Below, in pieces: positions 1 through 10,309 of a DNA stretch of 64,000 nucleotides. The position numbers and the translations under genes were made by a program. A model generated the notes under the pieces. It did not search any database. It had not been told where the DNA came from and saw only the letters and a program-made list of their open reading frames with translations. The stretch covers positions 1-64,000 of the forward strand of contig NZ_JACSPY010000002.1 in assembly GCF_014836885.1 (NCBI RefSeq), read 5' to 3'. The DNA is from Brevibacterium gallinarum. Lineage in GTDB: Bacteria > Actinomycetota > Actinomycetes > Actinomycetales > Brevibacteriaceae. Within the stretch, counting starts at the first letter, position 1. Every line of letters begins with the position of its first letter.

Positions 1-197
1 CGAGGGTGGTCTACCCATGTCTGACTCTCCTTCAGGACCTACATAACGGCCCTGCCACTAAGTCTGACGCGCGACAGTTGGGCGCGGACGGCCTGTGAGC
101 TGGTTCTGGCCGGTGGTGATACGGATCTGCGCATCTTGGGGTGTGGACGAGGTATTGGAGTCGCGGAGTGGCGGTGGGGTCGCCTAAGCTGGTTGGC

Positions 198-242
198 ATG
201 TTGGTTTACGGCACTGCTTCGCTGCGTCTGCGCAGCCGCTAA
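198..242 (+). CDS. Erm leader peptide (14 aa, MLVYGTASLRLRSR)
   Basis: A short ORF begins at the ATG at 198 and stops at TAA 240-242, about 100 bases before the erm start. It encodes MLVYGTASLRLRSR. From memory, the Erm(X) leader of corynebacteria has a similar start and a GTAxLRLR core; the RLR motif belongs to a known class of macrolide-dependent ribosome stalling sequences. Its likely role is to stall a macrolide-bound ribosome and so open the downstream attenuator. No strong Shine-Dalgarno sequence is visible upstream. It is too short for ordinary gene calling. Confidence 0.75.
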   Translation: MLVYGTASLRLRSR

Positions 243-249
243 CGGCGGC

Positions 250-337
250 GAGCACCCTCCACAGGTTGTTGCTCCCGCCCCCGGCGTCACGGCCGGGCGG
301 CTCTTAAGCGTGCCCGGCTCCGCAACAACCACGGAGC
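250..337 (+). promoter_or_regulatory. Translational attenuator of erm
   Basis: Mutually exclusive stems can be drawn. GAGCA at 250-254 pairs with TGCTC at 270-274. GGTTGTTGC at 264-272 pairs perfectly with GCAACAACC at 322-330. GCTCCG at 317-322 pairs with CGGAGC at 332-337, and this last hairpin hides the erm Shine-Dalgarno GGAG at 333-336. A ribosome stalled on the LRLR codons (222-233) would cover the 250 region, free 264-272 to capture 322-330, and so release the ribosome binding site. This matches the ermC-type logic; the pairings are seen in sequence, the switching is inference. Confidence 0.65.
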
Positions 338-342
338 AAACA

Positions 343-1161
343 GTGTCTACCTATCGAGGTGGCCGTCATGAGCACGGCCAGAACTTCCTGACTGACCCAT
401 CCACCATTGCCACGATCACACGGCTCGTGGCTGCCACCGAGGGCCCGATCATCGAGATCGGCCCCGGTGACGGAGCACTCACCACCCCGCTAGCCCGGCT
501 TGGGCGACCGGTGACAGCCGTCGAGATCGACACCCGACTCGCCCGACGCTTGACCCAACGACTCCCACCGCACGTGGAGGTTGTCGCCGACGACTTCCTG
601 ACCTACCGGCTTCCCACGTCTGCGCATGTGCTCGTCGGCAACCTGCCATTTCACCAGACCACAGCCATACTGCGACGCATCCTGCACGCACCCGCATGGA
701 CCGATGCAATCGTGCTCGTGCAATGGGAAGTCGCGCGGCGCAGAGCAGGAGTTGGCGGTGCCACGATGATGACCGCACAATGGGCGCCCTGGTTCACCTT
801 CACGCTGCACAGTCGTGTTCCAGCCCGCGCGTTCACCCCACGTCCGGGAGTCGACGGCGGAATCCTCACCCTTCACCGCCGCGAACACCCGCTGGTGTCC
901 CCGGCACGGCGGCGCCAGTTCCACGCCTTGGTCCACCGCGTCTACACCGGTCCCGGCCGCGGGCTCGCCCAGATCCTCGCACGCACCACCGCACTCAGCT
1001 CACCACAGGCGGCACAGGCATGGCTGAGGGGCCACGGTATGACCGCTGCCGGACTGCCGAAGGACCTGCCCGTCGAGGCATGGGTGGACTTGTTCAAGAC
1101 CACGGGCTCCTCGCCACCGTCCCGCCGCACGCAGTCGTCCTCAGGAAGGCGGCGGCGATGA
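343..1161 (+). CDS. erm: Erm(X)-like 23S rRNA (adenine-N6) methyltransferase
   Basis: Predicted to dimethylate A2058 of 23S rRNA using S-adenosylmethionine, giving macrolide-lincosamide-streptogramin B resistance. The GTG at 343 is chosen because GGAG lies seven bases upstream and the protein then begins with the family opening VSTYRGGRHEHGQNFLTD. It has 272 residues. Visible motifs are the SAM site EIGPGDGALT, the acidic end of the next strand (VEID), and NLPF, the family's NxPF catalytic-site motif. The block around HAPAWTDA and WEVARRRAG resembles Erm(X) as I remember it. The last residues are Ser/Arg-rich. The stop overlaps the start of the next gene (ATGA at 1158-1161), so the three genes are probably translated as one unit under the attenuator. 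Confidence 0.92.
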   Translation: MSTYRGGRHEHGQNFLTDPSTIATITRLVAATEGPIIEIGPGDGALTTPLARLGRPVTAVEIDTRLARRLTQRLPPHVEVVADDFLTYRLPTSAHVLVGNLPFHQTTAILRRILHAPAWTDAIVLVQWEVARRRAGVGGATMMTAQWAPWFTFTLHSRVPARAFTPRPGVDGGILTLHRREHPLVSPARRRQFHALVHRVYTGPGRGLAQILARTTALSSPQAAQAWLRGHGMTAAGLPKDLPVEAWVDLFKTTGSSPPSRRTQSSSGRRRR

Positions 1162-1595
1162 GCATCGACCCCTCGTGGCGAGTCTGCCCTGACGAGACCA
1201 CCCCCAGCCATGCGTGCCCGACCGAGACAGCCGCACACCATGCAGCACGGCTCCTCGCTCAAGACCCCGGACGGGATTGGCGACTTCGTGACCTTGCCGA
1301 CCTCGTGCACCTGTCCACGTCACAACTGGGCAGGGCCTTCAGCCAAAGCTTCGGGATGCCGCCCATCCAGTACCTGGCTCACGTTCGAGCCCACAGACTG
1401 GCCGAGCTCCTGGTCGAAACCGACCTTCCGATCGGTGTCGCCATGACACGGGTCGGGTGGCGCAGCCGCGGCCACGCCGCACGACAGTTCACCGCCATCA
1501 TCGGGGTCAGTCCATCCGCGTACCGACTCACCGCGACCCAACGAGCAAGCCTGAAATGCCCGTGCTGTGGACAGCGAAGCGAGCTACCCCGATGA
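1158..1595 (+). CDS. Small AraC-type DNA-binding protein with C-terminal CPCC motif
   Basis: The start is taken at ATG 1158, overlapping the erm stop by four bases; this gives 145 residues. Nearly the whole protein is a two-helix-turn-helix AraC domain (about residues 35-125, ending in the typical GVSPSAYR), with no separate sensory domain. It ends in LKCPCCGQR, a cysteine knuckle that might bind metal. It is a paralogue of the next gene. Translational coupling to erm suggests regulation of the operon or of element mobility, but neither is shown by the sequence. Confidence 0.8.
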   Translation: MSIDPSWRVCPDETTPSHACPTETAAHHAARLLAQDPGRDWRLRDLADLVHLSTSQLGRAFSQSFGMPPIQYLAHVRAHRLAELLVETDLPIGVAMTRVGWRSRGHAARQFTAIIGVSPSAYRLTATQRASLKCPCCGQRSELPR

Positions 1596-2065
1596 CAGCC
1601 ACAGAGCGCTCTGGCCTCGGCCCTGCCAGGACAGAGATCCGTGACACGGTCATTCGGATGCGGGCCGATCTCGCTCACCGGTGGACCTTGGCCGAACTCG
1701 CACAGGATGCACACCTGTCGCGGTCACGGCTCGGGGGCCTGTTCGTGAATCAGTTCGGCGTCCCGCCGATCATGCTGCTGGCTCGGTTGCGGGTGCGGGA
1801 GATGGCACGGCTGTTGCGGGAGTCGGATATGACGGTCGATCAGATCGAGGTCCGGGTGGGGTGGAGGAATCGAGGCCATGCGGCGGAGCAGTTCGCCAAG
1901 CTCATGGGAGTCACCCCGACCGCGTATCGGGCCGATTACCGGCAGCGGACCCGACAGACGGCAGATGACCTGACCGGTTGCTTGTGGTGCGGACAACCCC
2001 TTTCCGCCACCGACGATGACCGGAAAACGCGCAGATCGGACGGTGATCCGCTCATCCATGACTGA
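1592..2065 (+). CDS. Second small AraC-type DNA-binding protein with C-terminal CLWC motif
   Basis: ATG 1592 overlaps the previous stop by four bases (ATGA), giving 157 residues. It carries an AraC-type double helix-turn-helix (about residues 30-115, ending GVTPTAYR) followed by GCLWCGQP, so it shares with its upstream neighbour a two-cysteine tail. The pair looks like a tandem duplication that has diverged. No ligand-binding domain is present. A role as regulator or recombination accessory factor of the element is possible; I could not assign a target. Confidence 0.8.
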   Translation: MTATERSGLGPARTEIRDTVIRMRADLAHRWTLAELAQDAHLSRSRLGGLFVNQFGVPPIMLLARLRVREMARLLRESDMTVDQIEVRVGWRNRGHAAEQFAKLMGVTPTAYRADYRQRTRQTADDLTGCLWCGQPLSATDDDRKTRRSDGDPLIHD

Positions 2066-2227
2066 TCTGCTCGACATGTACCCCTCACCTGGAGTATCAG
2101 TGGAGGCCCACCGCGACGGGGTCTTCTTGGGGTCGTGGTGCGCACCTGCAGAGTGAACCGTCAGTGGGACCCCGGTATCGGGGGCCGCTGCGAGGCTGTA
2201 CGGATCGTGCATCTTTGGGTTGGGTTG

Positions 2228-2256
2228 CACGGTGGGGGAAATTTTCCCCCGCCGTG
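2228..2256. repeat. 29-base palindrome upstream of the recombinase module
   Basis: CACGG-T-GGGGGAAA-T-TTTCCCCC-G-CCGTG is symmetrical over 29 bases with one T/G mismatch and an AAAT/TTT centre. It lies in the 309-base gap 2066-2374, which holds no convincing gene. A second shorter symmetric site with the same AAATTT core (CCGG-AAATTT-G-CCGG) is at 2308-2322. They could be binding sites for the AraC-like proteins or recombinase, a terminator, or part of an origin of transfer; the sequence does not decide. Confidence 0.6.
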
Positions 2257-2374
2257 AACCACCCCACCCGACATCGTCCCGCCATGTTCCGGCGGAGCGA
2301 GCGGTGCCGGAAATTTGCCGGAACCGTCACCACCACCGGCTTCCTTTCGGGAGTGAGGTGCCCACCTGTGGGGC

Positions 2375-2593
2375 ATGAGGTATGCGCGCACCACACCGAA
2401 CGGGCGCAGGTTGATCGCCGAACCCGTGCCCCGGGGCAAGCCGGACATGGACCGGCTGGTCGCGCTGGTGCTGCACCTGGACGATTGTCTCCACGCCCAC
2501 ACCCCGCAGCCCGAACCCGATGCAGGCCCGACGACGAGGACCACCGATCATGACGACCACCGCCGACACGAAGACCCTGAACATGCCAGGTGA
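2375..2593 (+). CDS. Small conserved-looking protein upstream of recombinase (72 aa)
   Basis: An ORF starting MRYARTTPNGRRLIAEPVP lies immediately before the recombinase and overlaps its start by 44 bases. Its middle, RGKPDMDRLVALVLHLDD, looks like a genuine amphipathic segment and its tail is low complexity. Similar short ORFs precede large serine recombinases in actinobacterial elements, as I recall. There is no strong Shine-Dalgarno sequence next to the ATG. No function can be assigned. Confidence 0.5.
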   Translation: MRYARTTPNGRRLIAEPVPRGKPDMDRLVALVLHLDDCLHAHTPQPEPDAGPTTRTTDHDDHRRHEDPEHAR

Positions 2594-4241
2594 GGGGCGG
2601 GTGACGGCGGTGACCTACCAGCGAGTCTCCACCAAGGAACAAGCCACCACCGGCGGGCATGACGAAGGATTCTCCATCCCGGCCCAGCGAGAGGCGAACC
2701 GCCGCAAAGCCGAAACCCTCGGCGCCCAGGTGGTCGCTGAGTTCGTTGACGCCGGCGAGTCAGCCAGGTCGGCGAAGCGGCCCGAGCTGCAACGAATGCT
2801 CGCCTACATCGCGACCCATCAAGTCACCTACTGCATCGTGCACAAGGTCGATCGGCTGGCCCGCAACCGGCTCGATGACGTCGACATCCACCGCCACCTC
2901 ATCGACGCCGGCGTCCAGTTGGTCTCCGCCACCGAGAACATCGACGAAACCCCCTCCGGCATGCTGCTGCACGGCATCATGTCCTCGATCGCGGAGTTCT
3001 ACTCCCGCAACCTCGCCGCCGAAGTCACCAAAGGCATGACCCAAAAAGTCGCCGCAGGCGGCACCCCGAGCCGGGCACCCATCGGCTACCTCAACATCCG
3101 ACGCAAGGACGAGCACGGCTGGGAGTACCGCACCGTCGAGATCGACCCCGACAGGGCACCCCTCATCCGCTGGGTGTTCGACACCCACGCCAAATGCGAA
3201 CACACCGTCCCCGACCTCCTCGCCGAAGCCACCGCCCGAGGATTGACCACCGTCCCCACCCCGAAACGACCATCTGGACCCGTCGGGCGGTCCACGTTTT
3301 TCAAACTCTTGCGCAACCCGTACTACATCGGGCAGGTCCGCTACCAAGGCGCCCTCCACCCCGGCGCCCACGAACCCATCGTCGACCCCGAGACCTGGCT
3401 GCAGGTCCAGACCCTCCTGGACACCCGCGTCACCGCCGGAGAACGCCGCCGCAAACACGACCACTACCTCAAAGGCACCCTGTACTGCGGCACCTGCAAC
3501 GCCCGGTTGCAGCTCGACTACGCCCGCAACAAACAAGGCATCCGCTACGCCTACTACATCTGCACCGGCCGAGCCACCAAACGCACCCGCTGCACGAGGA
3601 AGGCCGTGCCCGTCGGCATCGCCGAACAACTCGTCACCGACTGCTACCAACACATCGCCATCACCCCGACCACCTACGCACAGCTCGCGCAGCGAGTCGA
3701 GGCCGCCTTCGATGAGCGCCTGGCTGAACGGTCCCAGACCATCACCGACCTCACCACCAGCAAGCACCGGCTGGAAGCCGAAGCGGACAAGCTCCTCGAA
3801 GCCCACTTCGCCGACGCCATCGACCTACCAACGTTGAAACGGCACCAAGACCGGATCAGGATCGCCCTGGCCGACGTCAGCAAACGGCTGGAAGCCGAAC
3901 GACACGACCACGAAAGCCCCCGCCAACACCTCGCCACCGCCCTACGACTACTCGCCGACTGCGCCAAGATGTATGCCCGCACCGACGACCACGGCAAACG
4001 GCTCGCCAACCAAGCCTTCTACCAGCGCATCCTCATCACCGAAGACGAAAAAGCGGCGATCCAGCTCAACGAGCCGTTCGCCGCCCTCACACCAACATCA
4101 ACCGATGTCAGGTGTTCTAGTACATCCAATCTGGTGGAGGTAAGGGGACTCGAACCCCTAACCCTCTGCTTGCAAAGCAGATGCGCTACCAATTGCGCCA
4201 TACCCCCAAGGGTGGGTCTATTCTACACCTGGTCAGTGTAG
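2550..4241 (+). CDS. Large serine recombinase (integrase), C-terminus running through tRNA-Ala
   Basis: Site-specific recombinase expected to integrate and excise the element. ATG 2550 is chosen for the GAGGA nine bases upstream; this gives 563 residues. Order: resolvase catalytic domain with nucleophile serine in YQRVSTKEQ and HKVDRLAR, a recombinase domain (APIGY to the YYIGQVRY region), a zinc ribbon (CGTC ... Cys pair), then a charged coiled coil (ERLAERSQTITDL onward). The final roughly 35 codons are read antisense through the tRNA-Ala gene (VRGLEPLTLCLQSR is the usual artefact of such reading), so the natural C-terminus in the free element probably differs. The gene converges on the tRNA. 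Confidence 0.9.
   Translation: MTTTADTKTLNMPGEGRVTAVTYQRVSTKEQATTGGHDEGFSIPAQREANRRKAETLGAQVVAEFVDAGESARSAKRPELQRMLAYIATHQVTYCIVHKVDRLARNRLDDVDIHRHLIDAGVQLVSATENIDETPSGMLLHGIMSSIAEFYSRNLAAEVTKGMTQKVAAGGTPSRAPIGYLNIRRKDEHGWEYRTVEIDPDRAPLIRWVFDTHAKCEHTVPDLLAEATARGLTTVPTPKRPSGPVGRSTFFKLLRNPYYIGQVRYQGALHPGAHEPIVDPETWLQVQTLLDTRVTAGERRRKHDHYLKGTLYCGTCNARLQLDYARNKQGIRYAYYICTGRATKRTRCTRKAVPVGIAEQLVTDCYQHIAITPTTYAQLAQRVEAAFDERLAERSQTITDLTTSKHRLEAEADKLLEAHFADAIDLPTLKRHQDRIRIALADVSKRLEAERHDHESPRQHLATALRLLADCAKMYARTDDHGKRLANQAFYQRILITEDEKAAIQLNEPFAALTPTSTDVRCSSTSNLVEVRGLEPLTLCLQSRCATNCAIPPRVGLFYTWSV
4135..4207 (-). tRNA. tRNA-Ala (anticodon TGC)
   Basis: On the minus strand the gene begins GGGGGTATGGCGC and folds into a full cloverleaf: 7-bp acceptor with the G3:U70 alanine identity pair, D arm GCGC/GCGC, anticodon stem TCTGC/GCAGA with loop TTTGCAA (anticodon TGC), and T arm AGGGG-TTCGAGT-CCCCT. 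CCA is not encoded. Its 3' end faces the integrated element. Confidence 0.97.
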
Positions 4242-4342
4242 GACGACCACTGTTCGTGCTGCCGGCGGCGGTGGCCCCGGAACACCACCAGCACTCCTGC
4301 AAGAGCAGAGAGGACGCCGGTCAGCGTCAACCACTTCTTCAC
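4223..4342 (-). CDS. DLW-39 family small protein (39 aa)
   Basis: Between the two tRNA genes the minus strand encodes exactly 39 residues from a GTG start (MKKWLTLTGVLSALAGVLVV...) with GGGAG six bases upstream. A single hydrophobic N-terminal helix is followed by a basic segment and a C-terminal EQW where the family usually has DLW. The family is known as a 39-residue actinobacterial protein located by tRNA-Ile/tRNA-Ala near gyrA, which fits this position. Function unknown; probably membrane anchored. Confidence 0.8.
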   Translation of the reverse strand: MKKWLTLTGVLSALAGVLVVFRGHRRRQHEQWSSYTDQV

Positions 4343-4375
4343 GTCATCTCCCGATGTCCGTTTCGAATGATTGCG

Positions 4376-4449
4376 TGGGCCTAAGAGGACTTGAACCTCT
4401 GACCTCTTCGTTATCAGCGAAGCGCTCTAACCGCCTGAGCTATAGGCCC
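4376..4449 (-). tRNA. tRNA-Ile (anticodon GAT)
   Basis: The minus strand reads GGGCCTATAGCTC and folds into a cloverleaf with anticodon stem CTTCG/CGAAG, loop CTGATAA (anticodon GAT), and T arm AGAGG-TTCAAGT-CCTCT; the acceptor GGGCCTA pairs with TAGGCCC. CCA is not encoded. It follows DUF3566, the standard actinobacterial order. Confidence 0.97.
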
Positions 4450-4522
4450 GTGTGGGATGACCCGAGGAACCAATATACACACTGCCCCCGGTCAGTGCAA
4501 AATCGGCTTCTGACCTGCAATG

Positions 4523-4561
4523 CAGGGGCCGGCGCGACGCTCGCTGCGCCGCACCGGCCTG
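4523..4561 (-). terminator. Hairpin downstream of the gyrA-DUF3566 unit
   Basis: A GC-rich imperfect inverted repeat (CAGGGGCCGGCGC arm against GCGCCGCACCGGCCTG) lies about 20 bases after the DUF3566 stop. It lacks a strong T run, as is common in actinobacteria. Confidence 0.6.
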
Positions 4562-4580
4562 TGCTGAGGATGGTTGCCGA

Positions 4581-5387
4581 TCAGTCGTCGGTGAGCTTGA
4601 GGTGGAAGCCGCCGACGAGCGTCGATCCGATGTTGTACAGGAACGCGAACAGCGTCGACAGCGCGGTCATCAGCACCATGTTCACCAGCGCGAGGATGAC
4701 GGCGAAGGACAGCACGCGTCCGAGGCTGAACATGCCGATGACCTTGTCGGCACCCTCGGTGCCGGCCAGCTCGGTCAGCGTCGACTGGATGCCGCTGAGC
4801 GTGCCGGTGGCCTGCAGCACGAGCCACAGCACGAGGGCTGCGATGACCGTGGCGATGCCGATCGCCAGCGACAGCAGGAACGACATCTTCATGACCGACC
4901 ACGGGTCCACGGTGGCGACGGTGAGCCGCACGGTGCGCGGGCCCTTCTTCTTCGTCTTGCCGCTCATCCGCACCGGTCCCGCCGAGGCGCGCACGGAGCC
5001 GTCAGCCGTAGCGGCCTGCTCCTCCCGGATGCCGGCGATGCGCGCAGTGCCCGAGGGCCCGGAACCCGACGCTTCCGCGCCGCGCGGACCCGATCCGGTC
5101 GTCTGGTTCGGTCCTGAGCCCACTGCCGAGGCGGCGGTCCCGCTGGGATTGCTGCCCGCCTCGGTGCCGGAGCCGGCCTTGAGCCGGGTGGTGCCCGCCT
5201 TGACGCTGCGCGGCTTGCCCTCCCCGCTGCCGGGGTGCTTGCCGCTGGAGACGGCAGTGCTCGTCGTCGTCTTCGCCGCGTTCGAGGCGGAGGTCTCGGA
5301 GCTGTTGCCGTTGCCGCTGGCAGACAGGCGGGTCGAGCCGGAGGATGCCCGGATCACCTTGGCGGGTTTCTGTTCGCTGTCAGTCAT
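4581..5387 (-). CDS. DUF3566 membrane protein following gyrA
   Basis: A 268-residue protein. The first 150 residues are low complexity, rich in Ser, Gly, Thr and Ala. A C-terminal DUF3566 domain follows (from [22 protein letters not shown]), with two transmembrane helices separated by a short loop. It starts in a four-base overlap (ATGA) with the gyrA stop, so it is translationally coupled to gyrase. The homologue in mycobacteria occupies the same place after gyrA and is a cell-envelope/division-associated membrane protein of poorly defined role. Confidence 0.9.
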   Translation of the reverse strand: MTDSEQKPAKVIRASSGSTRLSASGNGNSSETSASNAAKTTTSTAVSSGKHPGSGEGKPRSVKAGTTRLKAGSGTEAGSNPSGTAASAVGSGPNQTTGSGPRGAEASGSGPSGTARIAGIREEQAATADGSVRASAGPVRMSGKTKKKGPRTVRLTVATVDPWSVMKMSFLLSLAIGIATVIAALVLWLVLQATGTLSGIQSTLTELAGTEGADKVIGMFSLGRVLSFAVILALVNMVLMTALSTLFAFLYNIGSTLVGGFHLKLTDD

Positions 5388-8011
5388 GCTTGTCCTTCAT
5401 CCTCGCGCGCCACCTCTGCGGCTTCGGCTGCCGCCTCGGCCTCAGCATCGACCGGGGTCTCGGCTTCGTCCTCGACGACCTTCTCCGGGCCGCGGGTGAC
5501 GGCGATGATGCGATCGTTCTTTCCCGGTTTCGCAAATACTACTCCCATAGTATTGCGTCCCTTGGCAGGCACCTCGTCGATCGAGGACCGGACCACTTTA
5601 CCGCGCTCCATGACGACGAGCACCTCCTCGCCGTCGGAGACGATGAGCCCGCCGACCAGATCGCCGCGCTGTTCGGTGATCTTGGCGACCTTGATGCCGA
5701 AGCCGCCGCGGCCCTGCAGCCGGTACTCCTCGATCGGGGTGCGCTTGGCGAATCCGGCTTCGGTGACGACGAAGACGTAGCTGTCGGGAGTCATGACATC
5801 CATCGTCAGCAGCTGATCGTCGTCCTTGAACTTCATGCCGGTGACACCCGAGGTGGCACGGCCGATCGGCCGGATCGACTCATCGCTTGCCTTGAACCGG
5901 ATCGACATGCCCTTCCGGGAGACGAGCAGCAGATCGTCCTCAGGTGAGACGAGGCGAGCGGAGACGAGCTCATCGGGCACACCGGGGGTGATCTCACGCA
6001 GGTTGATCGCGATGACCCCGCCGGTGCGGTTGGAGTCGTATTCGACCAGCCGGGTCTTCTTCACCAGGCCGGACTTCGTCGCCAGTGCGAGGTATTCGGC
6101 TTCGTCGTAGTCGCGGATCGACAGCACCTGGGCGATCGTCTCGTCCGGCTGCAGCGCCAGCAGGTTCGCCACGTGCTGGCCCTTGGCGTCACGGGATCCC
6201 TCGGGCAGCTCATAGGCCTTGGCACGGTAGACCCGGCCGGTGTTGGTGAAGAACAGCAGCCAGTTGTGCGTCGAAGTGACGAAGAAGTGGTCAACGACGT
6301 CATCGCCGCGCAGCCGCGCACCGGTGATGCCCTTGCCGCCGCGATGCTGGGCGCGATAGAGCGCCGACTGGGTGCGCTTGGCGTACCCGCCGCGGGTGAT
6401 CGTGACGACGACCTCCTCCTCGGGGATGAGGTCCTCCATCGAGACATCGCCGTCGAAGCCGGCGAGGATCCGGGTGCGGCGGTCATCGCCGTAGCGGTCG
6501 ACGATGTCCTGCAGCTCCTCGGAGACGATCTCGCGCTGCCGGGCCGGGGTGTCGAGGATGTGGTGGTACTCCTTGATGAGCTCCTCGATCTTCTTGGCCT
6601 CTTCTTCGATCTTGAGGCGTTCGAGGGCGGCCAGCCGGCGCAGCTGCAGGTCGAGGATCGCGTTCGCCTGGATCTCGTCGACATCGAGCAGCTCCATCAG
6701 TCCGCTGCGCGCCTCATCGGACGACGGTGAGCGGCGGATGAGCGCGATGACCTCGTCGAGGGCGTTGAGGGCCTTGAGGTAGCCGCGCAGGATGTGGGCG
6801 CGCTCCTCAGCCTTCTTCAGGCGGAACTTCGTGCGCCGGACGATGACGTCGATCTGGTGCTTGACCCACAGCCGCAGGAACGCGTCGATCGACAGGGTGC
6901 GCGGCACATTGTCGACCAGGGCGAGCATATTGGCTGAGAAGTTCTCCTGCAGCGAGGTGTGCTTGTACAGGTTGTTGAGCACGACCTTGGCCACGGCGTC
7001 GCGCTTGAGCACGATGACCAGTCGCTGGCCGACACGGCCGGAGGACTCATCACGCAGGTCGGCGATGCCGGCGACCTTGCCGTCCTTGACGTAGGAGGCG
7101 ATCTTGGTGGCCAGCGAGTCGGGGTTGACGAGGTAGGGCAGCTCCGTGACGACGAGGCAGGTCCGTCCCTGGATCTCCTCGACCTCGACGACGGCGCGCT
7201 GGGTGATCGACCCGCGGCCGGTGCGGTAGGCGTCGTCGATGCCCTTGCGGCCGAGGATGGTCGCGCCGTTGGGGAAGTCGGGACCCTGCACGATGCCGAG
7301 GATCGCTTCGAGGGCTTCGTCCTTCTCCGCCTCGGGGTTGGCCAGCAGCCATTGGGCAGCCTTGGCGACCTCGCGCAGATTGTGCGGCGGGATGTTCGTC
7401 GCCATGCCAACGGCGATGCCGGCCGAGCCGTTGACGAGCAGGTTGGGGAACCGGGCAGGCAGGTAGACCGGCTCGGTGTTGCGCCCGTCGTAGTTGTCCT
7501 GGAAGTCGACGGTGTCCTCTTCGATGTCGCGGACCATCTCCATGGCCAGCGGCGCCATCCGGCACTCGGTGTATCGCGGGGCTGCGGCACCGTCGTCGCC
7601 GGCGGAGCCGAAGTTGCCCTGCCCGGCGATGAGCGGGTAGCGCATCGACCACGGCTGCACGAGGCGCACGAGCGCATCGTAGATCGCCGTGTCGCCGTGC
7701 GGGTGGTAGTGGCCCATGACATCGCCGACGACGCGCGAGCACTTGTTGAAGGACCGGTCCGGCCGGTAGCCGCCGTCGTACATCGCGTAGAGCACGCGGC
7801 GGTGGACGGGCTTGAGGCCGTCGCGCACATCCGGCAGCGCACGCCCGACGATGACGCTCATCGCGTAGTCGAGGTAGGAGCGCTGCATCTCCAGATTGAG
7901 GTCGACCTTCTCGACGCGGGCGGCGACGGGGGTGCCGGTCTCCGGGGAGATCACGGGGCCGTCCTCGGGCTGCTGGTCGCCTGGCTGGGTGTTGTCAGTG
8001 TCATCGGCCAC
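5384..8011 (-). CDS. gyrA: DNA gyrase subunit A
   Basis: Breakage-reunion subunit of gyrase, 875 residues, working with GyrB to introduce negative supercoils. The catalytic tyrosine is Y147 in [10 protein letters not shown]. The quinolone-resistance region reads [15 protein letters not shown], with T108, A109 and D112 at the sites equivalent to E. coli 83, 84 and 87; I infer no resistance from this. C-terminal beta-pinwheel blades follow, with a Q/G-rich box near [10 protein letters not shown], and an acidic Ala/Glu tail. It lies downstream of gyrB with a 122-base gap and is coupled to the DUF3566 gene. Confidence 0.98.
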   Translation of the reverse strand: MADDTDNTQPGDQQPEDGPVISPETGTPVAARVEKVDLNLEMQRSYLDYAMSVIVGRALPDVRDGLKPVHRRVLYAMYDGGYRPDRSFNKCSRVVGDVMGHYHPHGDTAIYDALVRLVQPWSMRYPLIAGQGNFGSAGDDGAAAPRYTECRMAPLAMEMVRDIEEDTVDFQDNYDGRNTEPVYLPARFPNLLVNGSAGIAVGMATNIPPHNLREVAKAAQWLLANPEAEKDEALEAILGIVQGPDFPNGATILGRKGIDDAYRTGRGSITQRAVVEVEEIQGRTCLVVTELPYLVNPDSLATKIASYVKDGKVAGIADLRDESSGRVGQRLVIVLKRDAVAKVVLNNLYKHTSLQENFSANMLALVDNVPRTLSIDAFLRLWVKHQIDVIVRRTKFRLKKAEERAHILRGYLKALNALDEVIALIRRSPSSDEARSGLMELLDVDEIQANAILDLQLRRLAALERLKIEEEAKKIEELIKEYHHILDTPARQREIVSEELQDIVDRYGDDRRTRILAGFDGDVSMEDLIPEEEVVVTITRGGYAKRTQSALYRAQHRGGKGITGARLRGDDVVDHFFVTSTHNWLLFFTNTGRVYRAKAYELPEGSRDAKGQHVANLLALQPDETIAQVLSIRDYDEAEYLALATKSGLVKKTRLVEYDSNRTGGVIAINLREITPGVPDELVSARLVSPEDDLLLVSRKGMSIRFKASDESIRPIGRATSGVTGMKFKDDDQLLTMDVMTPDSYVFVVTEAGFAKRTPIEEYRLQGRGGFGIKVAKITEQRGDLVGGLIVSDGEEVLVVMERGKVVRSSIDEVPAKGRNTMGVVFAKPGKNDRIIAVTRGPEKVVEDEAETPVDAEAEAAAEAAEVAREDEGQA

Positions 8012-8067
8012 GGGGCTGTTTACCTCTTGTATTCGTCAGTCGTGTGCAGAAACTCTTCGGTGGCATC

Positions 8068-8124
8068 CGGCCTGCTGCTCCGCTCCCGAGGCGGTGGGAG
8101 CCTGGGAGGCCGGCGGCAGGCCGG
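8068..8124 (-). terminator. Nested hairpin between gyrB and gyrA
   Basis: Outer arms CCGGCCTGC (8068-8076) and GCAGGCCGG (8116-8124) enclose an inner hairpin GCTCCC/GGGAGC (8082-8087, 8096-8101). It may attenuate or stabilise transcript between the two gyrase genes rather than fully terminate. Confidence 0.4.
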
Positions 8125-8133
8125 GCCGGTGGA

Positions 8134-10167
<2,034 letters not shown>

Positions 10168-10309
10168 CTACCTGCTCGCGCGGCGAGATCATGCCCTGCG
10201 CGGCCCGCAATCGGCCTTTTTCCATGTTTTCAGGCCCGCAAACGTACTCCGACTCGTCTCAGGGGCTCTCAGCGGCTCTCAACGCGGTCTGCGGACTCGC
10301 GATTCCGGT

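Larger units (their letters stand above)
1..4134. mobile_element. Right end of an integrated element (erm, AraC-like pair, serine recombinase) at tRNA-Ala
   Basis: Accessory genes (erm with leader, two AraC-like genes, a small ORF and a large serine recombinase) abut the 3' end of a minus-strand tRNA-Ala gene, on the other side of which the conserved actinobacterial order begins. tRNA 3' ends are common integration sites, so this is inferred to be the right part of an integrative element. I found no copy of the tRNA 3' end near position 1, so the left attachment site should lie outside the window. The exact right boundary is unknown; the recombinase ORF itself continues across it. No conjugation genes are visible here. 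Confidence 0.6.

Noticed and set aside
136-342. In-frame N-terminal extension of Erm to ATG 136
   Set aside because: The family opening starts at GTG 343 with a Shine-Dalgarno site; the extension overlaps the leader peptide and attenuator stems.
5384-8011. Quinolone resistance from GyrA T108/A109
   Set aside because: These residues vary naturally among actinobacteria; without a reference strain no resistance claim is justified.
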